17,080 nucleotides of DNA, from the NCBI GenBank assembly GCA_028708195.1, contig JAQVZK010000010.1, positions 1-17,080 on the forward strand, in the 5' to 3' direction. Positions 7,625 to 14,543 of this stretch are shown piece by piece; within the stretch, counting starts at the first letter, position 1; every line of letters starts with the position of its first letter. The position numbers and the translations under genes are program-made. The DNA is from Desulfovibrio sp. GTDB taxonomy: Bacteria > Desulfobacterota > Desulfovibrionia > Desulfovibrionales > Desulfovibrionaceae. Under the pieces are notes generated by a model. The model was not told where the DNA came from. It did no database searches and saw nothing but the letters and a program-made list of their open reading frames with translations.

Positions 7625-8197
7625 ATGTTTGCAGCCTTGCCGCCGGGCACACCCGGCAACTGGAGTCTCTTTGATGCCGACGGCAATATTGCCGTGCCCT
7701 TTGACACCTTTTTTTCCTGCACGCCCAAGGCCGATTCCAAGGTAGCCTCAAGCACAGTCGAAAAGCGCGATGGCCAAAGCGGCTTTGTCGTATACAACAA
7801 AGCTCTTGCCCCAACTGCCGTTGGCGTGATCCTGGCTCAAACGGGCAAAAGCGATGTGCTGAAGGCAATGCTTGATGCGTTGATCAAGCTTCATGAAGGC
7901 ACTGACCTGGTCAGTATAGTTACACCAGAACGCACATTCATTGATTATACCCTTGTGGGTTTTGACTATGACCGCAAGGGGGACAACGGCGTTGATCGCC
8001 TGCTGGTGAGCCTGTCATTACAGGAAGTTCGGCAGATAACCCCTGAATATACAAATGAGCAAGTAAAAAAGGCCGGGGACGGTTCGGACAAAAGTGCAGG
8101 CAAACAACAGGCTAACACCGCCGATGATGCCACAAAAAATAGAGCGTCCCAAAAGAGCAGAGCCAAGGCCGTAGCAGACTGGTTGGGGGGCAATTGA
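7625..8197 (+). CDS. Baseplate protein, Dit-like
   Basis: A 190-residue protein starting at ATG 7625 behind a purine-rich GGGGGGAAAG site. Residues 1-150 read as a beta-rich domain (GNWSLFDADGNIAVPFDTFF, then TPERTFIDYTLVGFDYDRKG and LLVSLSLQEVRQI), as in baseplate proteins coded between tape measure and hub, several with a Dit-like N-terminal domain. The last 40 residues are Lys/Asp/Ala-rich, low complexity and likely flexible. Baseplate membership is well supported by context. The specific Dit-like label is a weaker inference from the SLQEVR(Q/x)I type ending of the beta domain. Confidence 0.65.
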   Translation: MFAALPPGTPGNWSLFDADGNIAVPFDTFFSCTPKADSKVASSTVEKRDGQSGFVVYNKALAPTAVGVILAQTGKSDVLKAMLDALIKLHEGTDLVSIVTPERTFIDYTLVGFDYDRKGDNGVDRLLVSLSLQEVRQITPEYTNEQVKKAGDGSDKSAGKQQANTADDATKNRASQKSRAKAVADWLGGN

Positions 8198-8553
8198 TGG
8201 ACACTATACCATTGCGGCCCACGGCAAATCAGACATTTCAGGTGGTTCTGGGCGGCCAGAATTGCAGTTTGCGCGTGTATACCCGCCAATCAGAGGCCGA
8301 AAGCATGGTGGCCGTGGGTGGCATATCTCTGTTTGTTGATCTTGCAGTTAATGAACAGGTCGTGGCCAGCGGGGTCATTGCCCGGGAGGGTACGCCTCTG
8401 TTGCGTTATCCGCGCCTGGGCTTTGATGGTGATTTACTGTTCATCGACATGCAAGGCGCGGCTGATCCGCAATGGTCGGGCTTGGGTGATCGCTGGCGGC
8501 TGCTCTGGCTTAGCGCGGATGAGATACAACGTTACGAGGCCGGGACATTATGA
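8197..8553 (+). CDS. Baseplate plug protein (Pam3 gp18-like)
   Basis: A 118-residue protein. ATG 8197 is chosen because it forms a TGATG overlap with the previous stop; a TTG one codon earlier is possible. The pattern MDTIPLRPTANQTFQVVLGG, a LRVYTRQ strand, FVDLAVNEQVVASGVIAREG, LLRYPRLGFDGDLLFID and a WRLLWLSADE end fits the small all-beta plug proteins at the centre of compact baseplates. It lies between the Dit-like and hub genes as expected. The stop overlaps the hub start in ATGA. Confidence 0.75.
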   Translation: MDTIPLRPTANQTFQVVLGGQNCSLRVYTRQSEAESMVAVGGISLFVDLAVNEQVVASGVIAREGTPLLRYPRLGFDGDLLFIDMQGAADPQWSGLGDRWRLLWLSADEIQRYEAGTL

Positions 8554-9458
8554 GCTCCAACACCTCTTACACAAAAAAGAAGCTGGAAGCCCGCATAACG
8601 CTGGCCAAGGGCGGCTTTAATCCCGGCACTGGACAGGCGGCCAACACCAAGATCATTCGCCTGGGTATGGATGTGGAAATTTCCAAGCCCGGCGGCAAAG
8701 AGAAAAACAAGGCCAAGGTACGCATATACAATCTGCCCCTTGAAGACATGGAAACCCTGACCACCTTGGCTTTCGCTCCGCTGAAAACGGATAAAAACCT
8801 GATCGCTGTCTATGCAGGGGATGAGCAAAACGGCATGACGCTGGCTTTTTCTGGCGACATAGTCAGTGCAGTGCCCAATTTCAACGCCGCTCCGGATCCT
8901 ACTTTTGACTGTGATTGCATTACCGGCTTTATTGCCTCGCTCACACCTGTGCCGCCGCTTACTACCCAAGGCGCACAGGATGTGGCCAATGCCCTACAAA
9001 GCCTTGCTGGCCAGATGGGGCTTACCTTCAATAACCGTGGCGTCAATGTCTCACTGCGCAATACATGCTGGGTCGGCGGCCCCATGGAGCAGGCTCGCCA
9101 GATTGCCGATGCCGCCCGTATAGCCCTGCTGGTTGATGATGGGGAAATGATCATCGCGCCCCCGGGCATGCTGCGTGAAGATGCCGGAGCATCAACCCCG
9201 GTGTGGCGCGGCGATACTGGCATGTTTGGCTATCCGTCTTTTGATAGCAACGGCATCAGCGTCAAGGGGCTTTATGAGCCCAAGTGCAAGATTGGCGGCC
9301 CAATCCGCATCGAATCCGTTGTGCCCAAGGCGTCCGGTCTGTGGCAGATTGCAAGCCTGTCGCACAAGCTACAGTCGGGGTATCCCGGGGCAACTGCATG
9401 GGAAACGGCAGTCAAGGCCACATACCCAGGGCAAAAAAAGAAAAAGGACGGGAAATAG
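8550..9458 (+). CDS. Baseplate hub protein (gpD/gp27-like)
   Basis: A 302-residue protein starting in an ATGA overlap. Early residues include the GMDVEISKPGGKEKNKAKVRIYNL core strand pair found in baseplate hub proteins. A DKNLIAVYAGDEQNGMTLAFSGDI barrel follows, then a central helix region (AQDVANALQSLAGQMGLTF) and a C-terminal GLYEPKCKIGGPIRIESVVPKASGLWQIASLSHKLQSG segment that closes the second barrel. It ends in a Lys-rich tail (KKKKDGK). The hub is the trimeric ring at the tail tip that holds the spike, and the spike gene comes next. Function is supported by both fold pattern and gene order. Confidence 0.75.
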   Translation: MSSNTSYTKKKLEARITLAKGGFNPGTGQAANTKIIRLGMDVEISKPGGKEKNKAKVRIYNLPLEDMETLTTLAFAPLKTDKNLIAVYAGDEQNGMTLAFSGDIVSAVPNFNAAPDPTFDCDCITGFIASLTPVPPLTTQGAQDVANALQSLAGQMGLTFNNRGVNVSLRNTCWVGGPMEQARQIADAARIALLVDDGEMIIAPPGMLREDAGASTPVWRGDTGMFGYPSFDSNGISVKGLYEPKCKIGGPIRIESVVPKASGLWQIASLSHKLQSGYPGATAWETAVKATYPGQKKKKDGK

Positions 9459-9460
9459 CC

Positions 9461-10183
9461 ATGAGTGCAGTACAGGGGCAGCGTGGTTCTTCCACATCGG
9501 CATCAGACCAAAATACCCTTGATTTTCTTGTGCAGCGGGCTTTGCAGGGTATCAACACCGCCGAGCCTGTGCGCGTTGTAGGGGTTGAAGCTGAAGGTGT
9601 GAATCCTGTGGGGTTTGTCAGTGTGCAGCCGCTGGTGAATCTTGTTGCCGGTGACGGCACTGGCCATGCGCAAGGCACGTTGTTCAGGCTGCCATATTTT
9701 CGCGCCCAGGGCGGTGAAAACGCTTTTATTGTCGATCCCAAGCCCGACGACATCGGGCTCGCCGTCTATGCCATGCGCGATACGGAGGCAGTGAAAGAAA
9801 AGCGGGACGGCACATCCACAAACCCCGGCAGCGCCCGCATGTGCAACAAGGGAGACGGGTTTTATCTCGGCGGTTTTTTGAATAAAGCGCCAAAGCGTTA
9901 TGTGATGATCAACGACGATGGCATCACCTGGGACGATGGCGCGGGCGGTAAAATGGAACTTAAGAGCGGCCAGCTGGTCATTACTGCCCCTGGGGGAATT
10001 ATCCGCAATGCACCAACCGATGTACAGAATGGAGAGGGGGCCACATCAACCCTCAACGGCAATTTGCAGGTCAATGGCGATATTTCTTCCACTGGCGACC
10101 AGACAGCCGGCGGCATATCGCAGAAGACTCACACCCACACTGGTGTGCAGCCTGGTGGGGGCAGCACAGGAAAACCGCAATGA
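9461..10183 (+). CDS. Baseplate spike protein with HxH tip (gpV/gp45-like)
   Basis: A 240-residue protein; ATG 9461 lies 2 bases after the hub stop. The frame is open upstream to 9284, but that stretch overlaps the hub gene and is not phage-like. Residues 15-125 form an OB-fold-like Gp138-type N-domain (NTAEPVRVVGVEAEGVNPVG, then DDIGLAVYAMRD). Then come short beta-helix repeats (GGKMELKSGQLVITAPGGI, LNGNLQVNGDISSTGDQTAG). The C-terminus is KTHTHTGVQPGGGSTGKPQ, whose His224-x-His226 pair matches the metal-binding needle tips of P2-like spikes. The spike pierces the outer membrane during contraction. Confidence 0.85.
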   Translation: MSAVQGQRGSSTSASDQNTLDFLVQRALQGINTAEPVRVVGVEAEGVNPVGFVSVQPLVNLVAGDGTGHAQGTLFRLPYFRAQGGENAFIVDPKPDDIGLAVYAMRDTEAVKEKRDGTSTNPGSARMCNKGDGFYLGGFLNKAPKRYVMINDDGITWDDGAGGKMELKSGQLVITAPGGIIRNAPTDVQNGEGATSTLNGNLQVNGDISSTGDQTAGGISQKTHTHTGVQPGGGSTGKPQ

Positions 10184-10527
10184 AAAGCCTGAAGCTGACG
10201 AACAGATGGGATCTCGCACTCACGCCCGGCGGCAGCCTTGCCACTGTTGACGGCACGGACCGCATAGAACAGGACGTGTCCACCTATGAACGGGTTTTTC
10301 AGGGTGAACAGTTTTATAATACCGCCGCCGGGGTGCCGTACCTCAATCGTGAACTCGCCAGTCTGCCACCTGTTGAACTGGTCAGGGAACGGGCACGCCG
10401 CCGCGCCCTGGAAGTTCCCGGGGTGAAGGATGCCAGTATTGAGATCACAGGCCTTGAACAGCGCGTGCTGACGGGGCGTATCATGGTAACAACATCCGAT
10501 GGGGAGAGCGTCAATGTCACAATCTAG
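10180..10527 (+). CDS. Baseplate wedge protein, gpW/gp25-like
   Basis: A 115-residue protein starting in an ATGA overlap with the spike. It has the family pattern NRWDLALTPGGSLATVDGTD, IEQDVSTYERVFQGEQFYNT, AGVPYLNREL, then VRERARRRALEVPGVKDAS and a closing beta pair ending VTTSDGESVNVTI. gpW/gp25-like proteins form the inner wedge that starts sheath assembly and are usually coded just before baseplate J, as here. Size is normal. Confidence 0.85.
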   Translation: MKSLKLTNRWDLALTPGGSLATVDGTDRIEQDVSTYERVFQGEQFYNTAAGVPYLNRELASLPPVELVRERARRRALEVPGVKDASIEITGLEQRVLTGRIMVTTSDGESVNVTI

Positions 10528-11758
10528 CCTCGAATTTACCGCACGTGGGGTTTTGGCTCCATCAACGGACACTGTGCTGCAAGACGTGACAAACGCTTGG
10601 CAGGCGGCGTTTGACAATACGCTCAATACCGATGCCGCTACACCCCAGGGGCAGTTGATCACCACACAGGCCGCCATCGTGCAGGACAAAAATGCCCAGT
10701 TGCTGCACCTGGCCAACCAGTTTGACCCTGCGCAAGCTGACGGTATTTTTCAAGACGCCCTGGCTGCCATCTACTTTATTACCCGCCACCCGGCCCGGGC
10801 AACGGTTGTGCAATGCCTTTGCACTGGCTTGGAGGGAACCGTCATCAACGGCAGTGATGACGGTGACAATCCCGACCAGGTCAAGGACGTAAACAGCAAT
10901 CTTTTTGCGTGCCAGACTTCCGGCGTCATCCCGGCCTCTGGATCCATAACGTTACCGTTTGCGGCTCTTAATGCCGGGGCTCTGGCCGTTGAGGCCCACA
11001 GTGTTACCCGCATTGTACAAGCCAAACCCGGATGGGATTCGGTTGATAACCCAGAAGCGGGTGTGGTCGGGCGTGAAGTTGAGCAGCGCCGGGAGTTTGA
11101 GCTACGCCGACAGTCCAGCGTGGCATTAAATTCACGGTCAATGCTGGCCAGCGTTTACGGGGCCGTGGCCAATCTTGAGGGTGTTATCGACGTTTTGGCC
11201 CTGCAAAACCGTGGTGATACCCCAAAAACCGAGGGAGGCGTAACTCTCACTCCGCACAGCGTCTATCTTGCCGTGTTGGGCGGCGAAGATGCCGCCATTG
11301 CCGAGGCCATGTATACCCATGTGTCCGGAGGCTGTGACTATAACGGTAATACTGCTGTTCCATATACAGACCCGGTCAGCGGAGCCAAGGAGACCGTGTT
11401 ATTCCAGCGCACTGCCGAGTTGGCTTTTAAAGTTAAGGTCACGCTGCGCCATTCTGACAGTCTGCCTGCCGATGTTGAAACCAAGATCCGTGATAACGTG
11501 CTGGCTGACTTTTATGGCCAGCCATACCCCAATTCAGACGGCACGGCCCATCAGTCCGAAGTTACGCGTATCAGGATCGGCGCAGGGGTGTACGCTTCGC
11601 GCTTTATCTGTCCTGTCATCAGTGCTGGCGCGGTAAATCTCATCGGGGTTGAAATCGCCGCTGGTGCGGGTGATTGGGGCAATTTTGTGCAGATCCTCAA
11701 CGATCAGCATCCAAGCCTGGTCAGGGATGCGGTTGAAATAATTGTGGAGGATGCGTGA
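10514..11758 (+). CDS. Baseplate assembly protein J (gp47-like)
   Basis: A 414-residue protein. ATG 10514 is chosen because GGGGAG at 10501-10506 has good spacing and the 14-base overlap with the gp25-like gene is typical; an ATG at 10499 would add five residues. Signature features are TARGVLAPSTDTVLQDVTNA at the N-terminus, DAATPQGQLITTQAAIVQD, GIFQDALAAIYFITRHPA, a central beta domain with SVTRIVQAKPGWDSVDNPEA, and GREVEQRREFELRRQSSVAL, the conserved ExxxxFRxR-like helix. Residues about 230-414 hold the C-terminal domain (SVYLAVLGGEDAAIAEAMY). Baseplate J is the outer part of the wedge that links the baseplate to the fibres. Confidence 0.9.
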   Translation: MSQSSLEFTARGVLAPSTDTVLQDVTNAWQAAFDNTLNTDAATPQGQLITTQAAIVQDKNAQLLHLANQFDPAQADGIFQDALAAIYFITRHPARATVVQCLCTGLEGTVINGSDDGDNPDQVKDVNSNLFACQTSGVIPASGSITLPFAALNAGALAVEAHSVTRIVQAKPGWDSVDNPEAGVVGREVEQRREFELRRQSSVALNSRSMLASVYGAVANLEGVIDVLALQNRGDTPKTEGGVTLTPHSVYLAVLGGEDAAIAEAMYTHVSGGCDYNGNTAVPYTDPVSGAKETVLFQRTAELAFKVKVTLRHSDSLPADVETKIRDNVLADFYGQPYPNSDGTAHQSEVTRIRIGAGVYASRFICPVISAGAVNLIGVEIAAGAGDWGNFVQILNDQHPSLVRDAVEIIVEDA

Positions 11759-12411
11759 AAAATTGGCGTGAAACCATCCTTTCGCAGTTCGACAACAGCC
11801 CGCGCCTGCTGGCTCTGCTGACAGCGTACAACGCCCAGGTAGATCCATCAGCGGACATCGCTGCACTGTACGAGCACGTGTTTGACCCCCGCACGGCCAC
11901 GGGCTGGGGACTGGATGTGTGGGGCCGTATTGTCGGCATCGGCCGCGTAATTCAGCTTGACGCCTCTGGGGCTGTTTTTGGCTTTGATCGCAGTGGGCTA
12001 CGCCCCTTTGGACAAGGCACGTTTTACCGCCGGGCCGTCAGCGCCAACTTTAGGCTGGCCGATGAAGCGTATCGGCTGCTCATATTTTTCAAGGCCGCAG
12101 TAAATATTACTGACGGCTCATTGCGCGATCTTAACCGCCTTCTGGCGTGGTTTTTTGAGTCGCGCGGCCCGGCCATGGTGCTGCATGTAGGCACCATGAA
12201 ATTGCGTTTCTATTTTGACTTCACACTCAAGCCTTTTGAGCGCGCCTTGCTCTCACGTGACGATGTGGCCCCAAAGCCTGCTGGCGTCGGGTGGGAGATA
12301 TACGATGTGCCCAGGGCAAAAACATTCGGTTTCGCTCGTAGTGGCTTGCAGCCTTTCGGGCGTGGAACCTTTGCCAGAAGGAGGCCTTATGGCAATACCT
12401 CAAATTCCTGA
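11755..12411 (+). CDS. Tail/baseplate protein, DUF2612-like
   Basis: A 218-residue protein starting with GTG 11755 in a GTGA overlap, four bases after GGAGG (11746-11750). The N-terminus (SQFDNSPRLLALLTAYNAQV, DVWGRIVGIGRVI) fits DUF2612, the gp48-like proteins that join baseplate J to fibres. A 20-residue segment occurs twice: residues 74-93 (VFGFDRSGLRPFGQGTFYRR) and 190-209 (TFGFARSGLQPFGRGTFARR). The second copy forms the C-terminal end. The last 23 bases overlap the tail fibre start. Confidence 0.8.
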   Translation: MKNWRETILSQFDNSPRLLALLTAYNAQVDPSADIAALYEHVFDPRTATGWGLDVWGRIVGIGRVIQLDASGAVFGFDRSGLRPFGQGTFYRRAVSANFRLADEAYRLLIFFKAAVNITDGSLRDLNRLLAWFFESRGPAMVLHVGTMKLRFYFDFTLKPFERALLSRDDVAPKPAGVGWEIYDVPRAKTFGFARSGLQPFGRGTFARRRPYGNTSNS

Positions 12412-13495
12412 CATTCTGCGAAACGTAATGGCCCATAGTGCTGACGTCGAATCTATCCCCGATGTTACGCCAACTGGCCAAGGTGTCTTTAGTCTTCGTG
12501 ATGGGTGGCCACTCATTACTGAAGTTGAGCTAGAAGCCGGTGGCATTGCCCCCGACCGTAAGTTCTTCAATGGAATTTACCGTCTGTTGTCTGGTCATAC
12601 CTTTTTCAGCCAGTCCGGCAATGTGTATCCGTGGGTTGGCGCGTCCGAAGCATTTCCTGGGCTGAACTATCTGCGTGGCGCACACGTGCTCGGTTCCGAC
12701 TATCAAGAGTATGTGGCCCAAAAGCCCTCTGGTCCGGAAATTCCGGCTGAAGGTGGTGGTTTTGTGGGGCCCGTGGATCCGGTTGGTGATGAAAGCGGCG
12801 TCTGGATGCCGGTATTTATTATTTCAACACTGGAAAAGAACGGCATTAACCGTCCCGACGGCACCACTATTACAATAGATGAGACAGGGAAGCTGACAGC
12901 CGCTGTGTCAAAGTATGAACTTGGTGAATTTTACTATTTCCGCCATCCCACGTTGAAGCCTGGCTTTCAGCCTGCGCAGGGGGGAGTGGTCGCTAACGCT
13001 GCCACAACATTTCCTGAAATTTGGGCCTACCTGCAAACCACTGAAGGGCAAAAGCTCTGCAAGACAGAAGCAGAATGGCAGGCCATGACCACCGCGACCT
13101 GGCACACTAACGCCGACGGTTCAAAAGTCGGCTGGGACGGCATCGGCGGAGCACCCTTTTACGTGCAAAATCTGGGGGCTGGAACTCTCCGCATGCCAGA
13201 CCTGCGCGGCATGTATGCCGAGGCTGCGGGATTCGACGCTCTCGGCGTGGGAGGCGTGCAGGGCGACCAGGGGCGCAATGCGGTGTGTCAATACCAGACG
13301 CTAACTAGTCGGCATCCTGCAGGCCTGCTCATACGTGCGATTGATGCGACAGCAGCCGTTGTTAGCGGCATGGCATCGGATTTTGCCCACCACAATTATG
13401 AGCTTAATCTGTCCCGTGCCATGCCTACCGGCTCGGTCTTTGCCCCCAAGCGTTGGGGCGCATTGGCATGCTGCTACCTCGGCGTACCCAGGTAA
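12389..13495 (+). CDS. Tail fibre protein, collar type, with invertible C-terminal tip
   Basis: A 368-residue fibre that should carry host binding. ATG 12389 follows AAGGAGG at 12378-12384; the frame is open upstream but overlaps the DUF2612-like gene. Residues 1-100 form an attachment region (GGIAPDRKFFNGIYRLLSGH). Residues about 205-295 are a collar-like domain: TTFPEIWAYLQTTEGQKL, NLGAGTLRMPDLRGMYAEAA, then GVGGVQGDQGR, the conserved turn before the tip. Residues 297-368 are the variable tip, ending VFAPKRWGALACCYLGVPR. The tip starts right after an inverted repeat (13237-13275), and the mirror repeat leads into an alternative tip on the - strand. The fibre is therefore likely made in two forms of 368 and 375 residues. 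Confidence 0.85.
   Translation: MAIPQIPDILRNVMAHSADVESIPDVTPTGQGVFSLRDGWPLITEVELEAGGIAPDRKFFNGIYRLLSGHTFFSQSGNVYPWVGASEAFPGLNYLRGAHVLGSDYQEYVAQKPSGPEIPAEGGGFVGPVDPVGDESGVWMPVFIISTLEKNGINRPDGTTITIDETGKLTAAVSKYELGEFYYFRHPTLKPGFQPAQGGVVANAATTFPEIWAYLQTTEGQKLCKTEAEWQAMTTATWHTNADGSKVGWDGIGGAPFYVQNLGAGTLRMPDLRGMYAEAAGFDALGVGGVQGDQGRNAVCQYQTLTSRHPAGLLIRAIDATAAVVSGMASDFAHHNYELNLSRAMPTGSVFAPKRWGALACCYLGVPR
13237..13275 (+). repeat. Left inverted repeat of the tail-fibre switch
   Basis: These 39 bases recur in inverted orientation at 13715-13753. The first 33 (13237-13269) are identical; the only mismatch is 13270 (G here, T in the mirror copy). The repeat encodes ALGVGGVQGDQGR of the fibre. It is GC-rich and contains no obvious AT-rich dyad like the sites of Gin or Hin invertases. 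Confidence 0.9.
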
Positions 13496-13753
13496 CAACA
13501 AGCAAGTGCCCCCCAGCGGCGCGGGGCAAATACGGTGCCGACGGGCGCAACGCGGCTGGCGACAAAACGAGCTGCAAGCATGTCGTGGGCGTTGTTAGCC
13601 ACCCCGCCGCCCAACGTTCCAAGCGACGGGGCGGTCAGCACCGTGGCCGCGCCTGTGTACGCCCCCACGACGTTACTCATGTGGCTAGGGCAGACCATCC
13701 CGCCCACAAGCTCTCGCCCATGGTCGCCCTGCACGCCTCCCACGCCGAGAGCG
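13474..13753 (-). CDS. Silent alternative C-terminal cassette of the tail fibre
   Basis: An open frame on the - strand, read through the right repeat and stopping at TAG 13474-13476. After the shared ALGVGGVQGDHGR it encodes 79 residues that start ELVGGMVCPSHMSNVVGAYT and end VFAPRRWGALACCYLGTPR. The last 19 residues match the expressed tip at 17 positions, while the 60 before them are largely different. There is no ribosome site or plausible start of its own (only a GTG inside the repeat at 13743), so it should be expressed only after inversion. The final 22 bases overlap the end of the fibre gene on the opposite strand. Confidence 0.85.
13715..13753 (-). repeat. Right inverted repeat of the tail-fibre switch
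   Basis: The mirror copy of 13237-13275, with 38 of 39 bases identical after reverse complementing. On the - strand it encodes ALGVGGVQGDHGR in the frame that continues into the silent cassette, so recombination between the copies keeps the reading frame. Confidence 0.9.
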
Positions 13754-13777
13754 GGGCAAAAATAAAAGGAAAAGACT

Positions 13778-14017
13778 ATGTGTCACATGCGAGAAATAAC
13801 AGGCGAAGTAGATATTCCTGCGGATTGGAATTTGCCCGAAGGCGCATATGTCAAAGACGGCCTAGTTTATGGAGGTAAACCCCTTGGCGTGGGTGGTGCC
13901 TATTGTGGCTGTCAGCGCGCGGGCCGTTACGGATTCATTTCTTTTGAGGATGCTGAGCTACTCAAATTGCCGGACCTCCAAACTATGTGTCTGGAGAAGG
14001 AGCCTGATAATGCCTAA
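13778..14017 (+). CDS. Small phage protein of unknown function next to the tail fibre
   Basis: A 79-residue protein with ATG 13778 and AAAGGA at 13765-13770. The sequence includes ITGEVDIPADWNLPEGAYVK, VYGGKPLGVGGAYCGCQRAG and LLKLPDLQTMC. It starts 24 bases beyond the right repeat, so it stays outside the switch and is expressed in either orientation. The stop overlaps the start of the fibre-assembly-like gene by 8 bases. I do not recognise the family; a role with the fibre is inferred only from position. Confidence 0.6.
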   Translation: MCHMREITGEVDIPADWNLPEGAYVKDGLVYGGKPLGVGGAYCGCQRAGRYGFISFEDAELLKLPDLQTMCLEKEPDNA

Positions 14018-14534
14018 ATGCTATCAATATACCGCAGACGGCTATTTTGCTGGAGAAGTCGAAGATTATGGTTTGTTGCCCAATAATGCCACGCGTACGG
14101 CTCCCACCGTCGTGGATGGCAAGGTGCCGCGTTGGACCGGAAAAAAATGGGAACAGGTCGAAGATCACAAAGGGAAAAGCGGCTATGTAAATGGCCAGCC
14201 GCACGAAATTAAAGGATATGGGCCTCTGCCGGATGGTTGGAGCGATACGCCACCACCGCCCGCTCTGGCCGATATGCAAGCCACCAAGCGCGCTGAAATA
14301 ACGATAGGTTTTACGGCAGCAATGGCAGCAAGCCTCGCAATGCCGAGCGCCACAATCCCCCCCGCTGCATATGAGGTGGCCACCGCTCTCTATGACTGGC
14401 GCATGGATGACCCCGAAGGTTATGCTGATTTGTTAGCTATTCACGAGGCCCGGCGTGACGCCTTGCTGACCGCTGTGAGCGATGCCGATTCCGACGAAGC
14501 CGTGCAGGCCATAGCGGTTAGTTACGCGGTATAG
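14010..14534 (+). CDS. Tail fibre assembly-like protein
   Basis: A 174-residue protein. ATG 14010 is preceded by AAGGAG at 13998-14003; the upstream open stretch overlaps the small gene in another frame. The N-terminus YQYTADGYFAGEVEDYGLLP, followed by NNATRTAPTVVDGKVPRWTG and KKWEQVEDHKG, matches proteins coded beside collar-type fibres that resemble Tfa assembly chaperones. The middle has GYGPLPDGWSDTPPPP. The C-terminal half (ATKRAEITIGFTAAMAASLA and after) is helical and resembles DUF4376. It lies outside the invertible segment, so it would have to serve both tips. Confidence 0.65.
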   Translation: MPKCYQYTADGYFAGEVEDYGLLPNNATRTAPTVVDGKVPRWTGKKWEQVEDHKGKSGYVNGQPHEIKGYGPLPDGWSDTPPPPALADMQATKRAEITIGFTAAMAASLAMPSATIPPAAYEVATALYDWRMDDPEGYADLLAIHEARRDALLTAVSDADSDEAVQAIAVSYAV

Positions 14535-14543
14535 GGAGTAGTT

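Larger units (their letters stand above)
13237..13753. other. Predicted invertible segment (tail-fibre tip switch, about 517 bp)
   Basis: Two 39-bp inverted repeats bound a segment holding two alternative fibre tips arranged tail to tail. The expressed tip on + runs from 13277 to the stop at 13493-13495. The silent tip on - runs from 13713 down to the stop at 13474-13476. Inversion would fuse the constant 296-residue part to the other tip in frame. The logic is that of the Mu G-segment and P1 C-segment, which switch host range, but this segment is much shorter and holds no assembly gene. The structure is read directly from the sequence; activity is inferred. Confidence 0.85.

Noticed and set aside
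13474..13500. Palindrome at the fibre stop as a transcription terminator
   Set aside because: The possible stem is only about five or six pairs with mismatches and has no T run; dual coding of the two fibre ends explains the symmetry.
13237..13753. Diversity-generating retroelement (template/variable repeat)
   Set aside because: The differences between the two tips are not adenine-specific, the cassettes are in inverted orientation and differ along their length, and there is no reverse transcriptase gene in the window.
13453..13878. 141-residue + strand frame across the silent cassette
   Set aside because: It is antisense to the - strand cassette, has no ribosome site and is very rich in His/Arg, as expected of a shadow frame.
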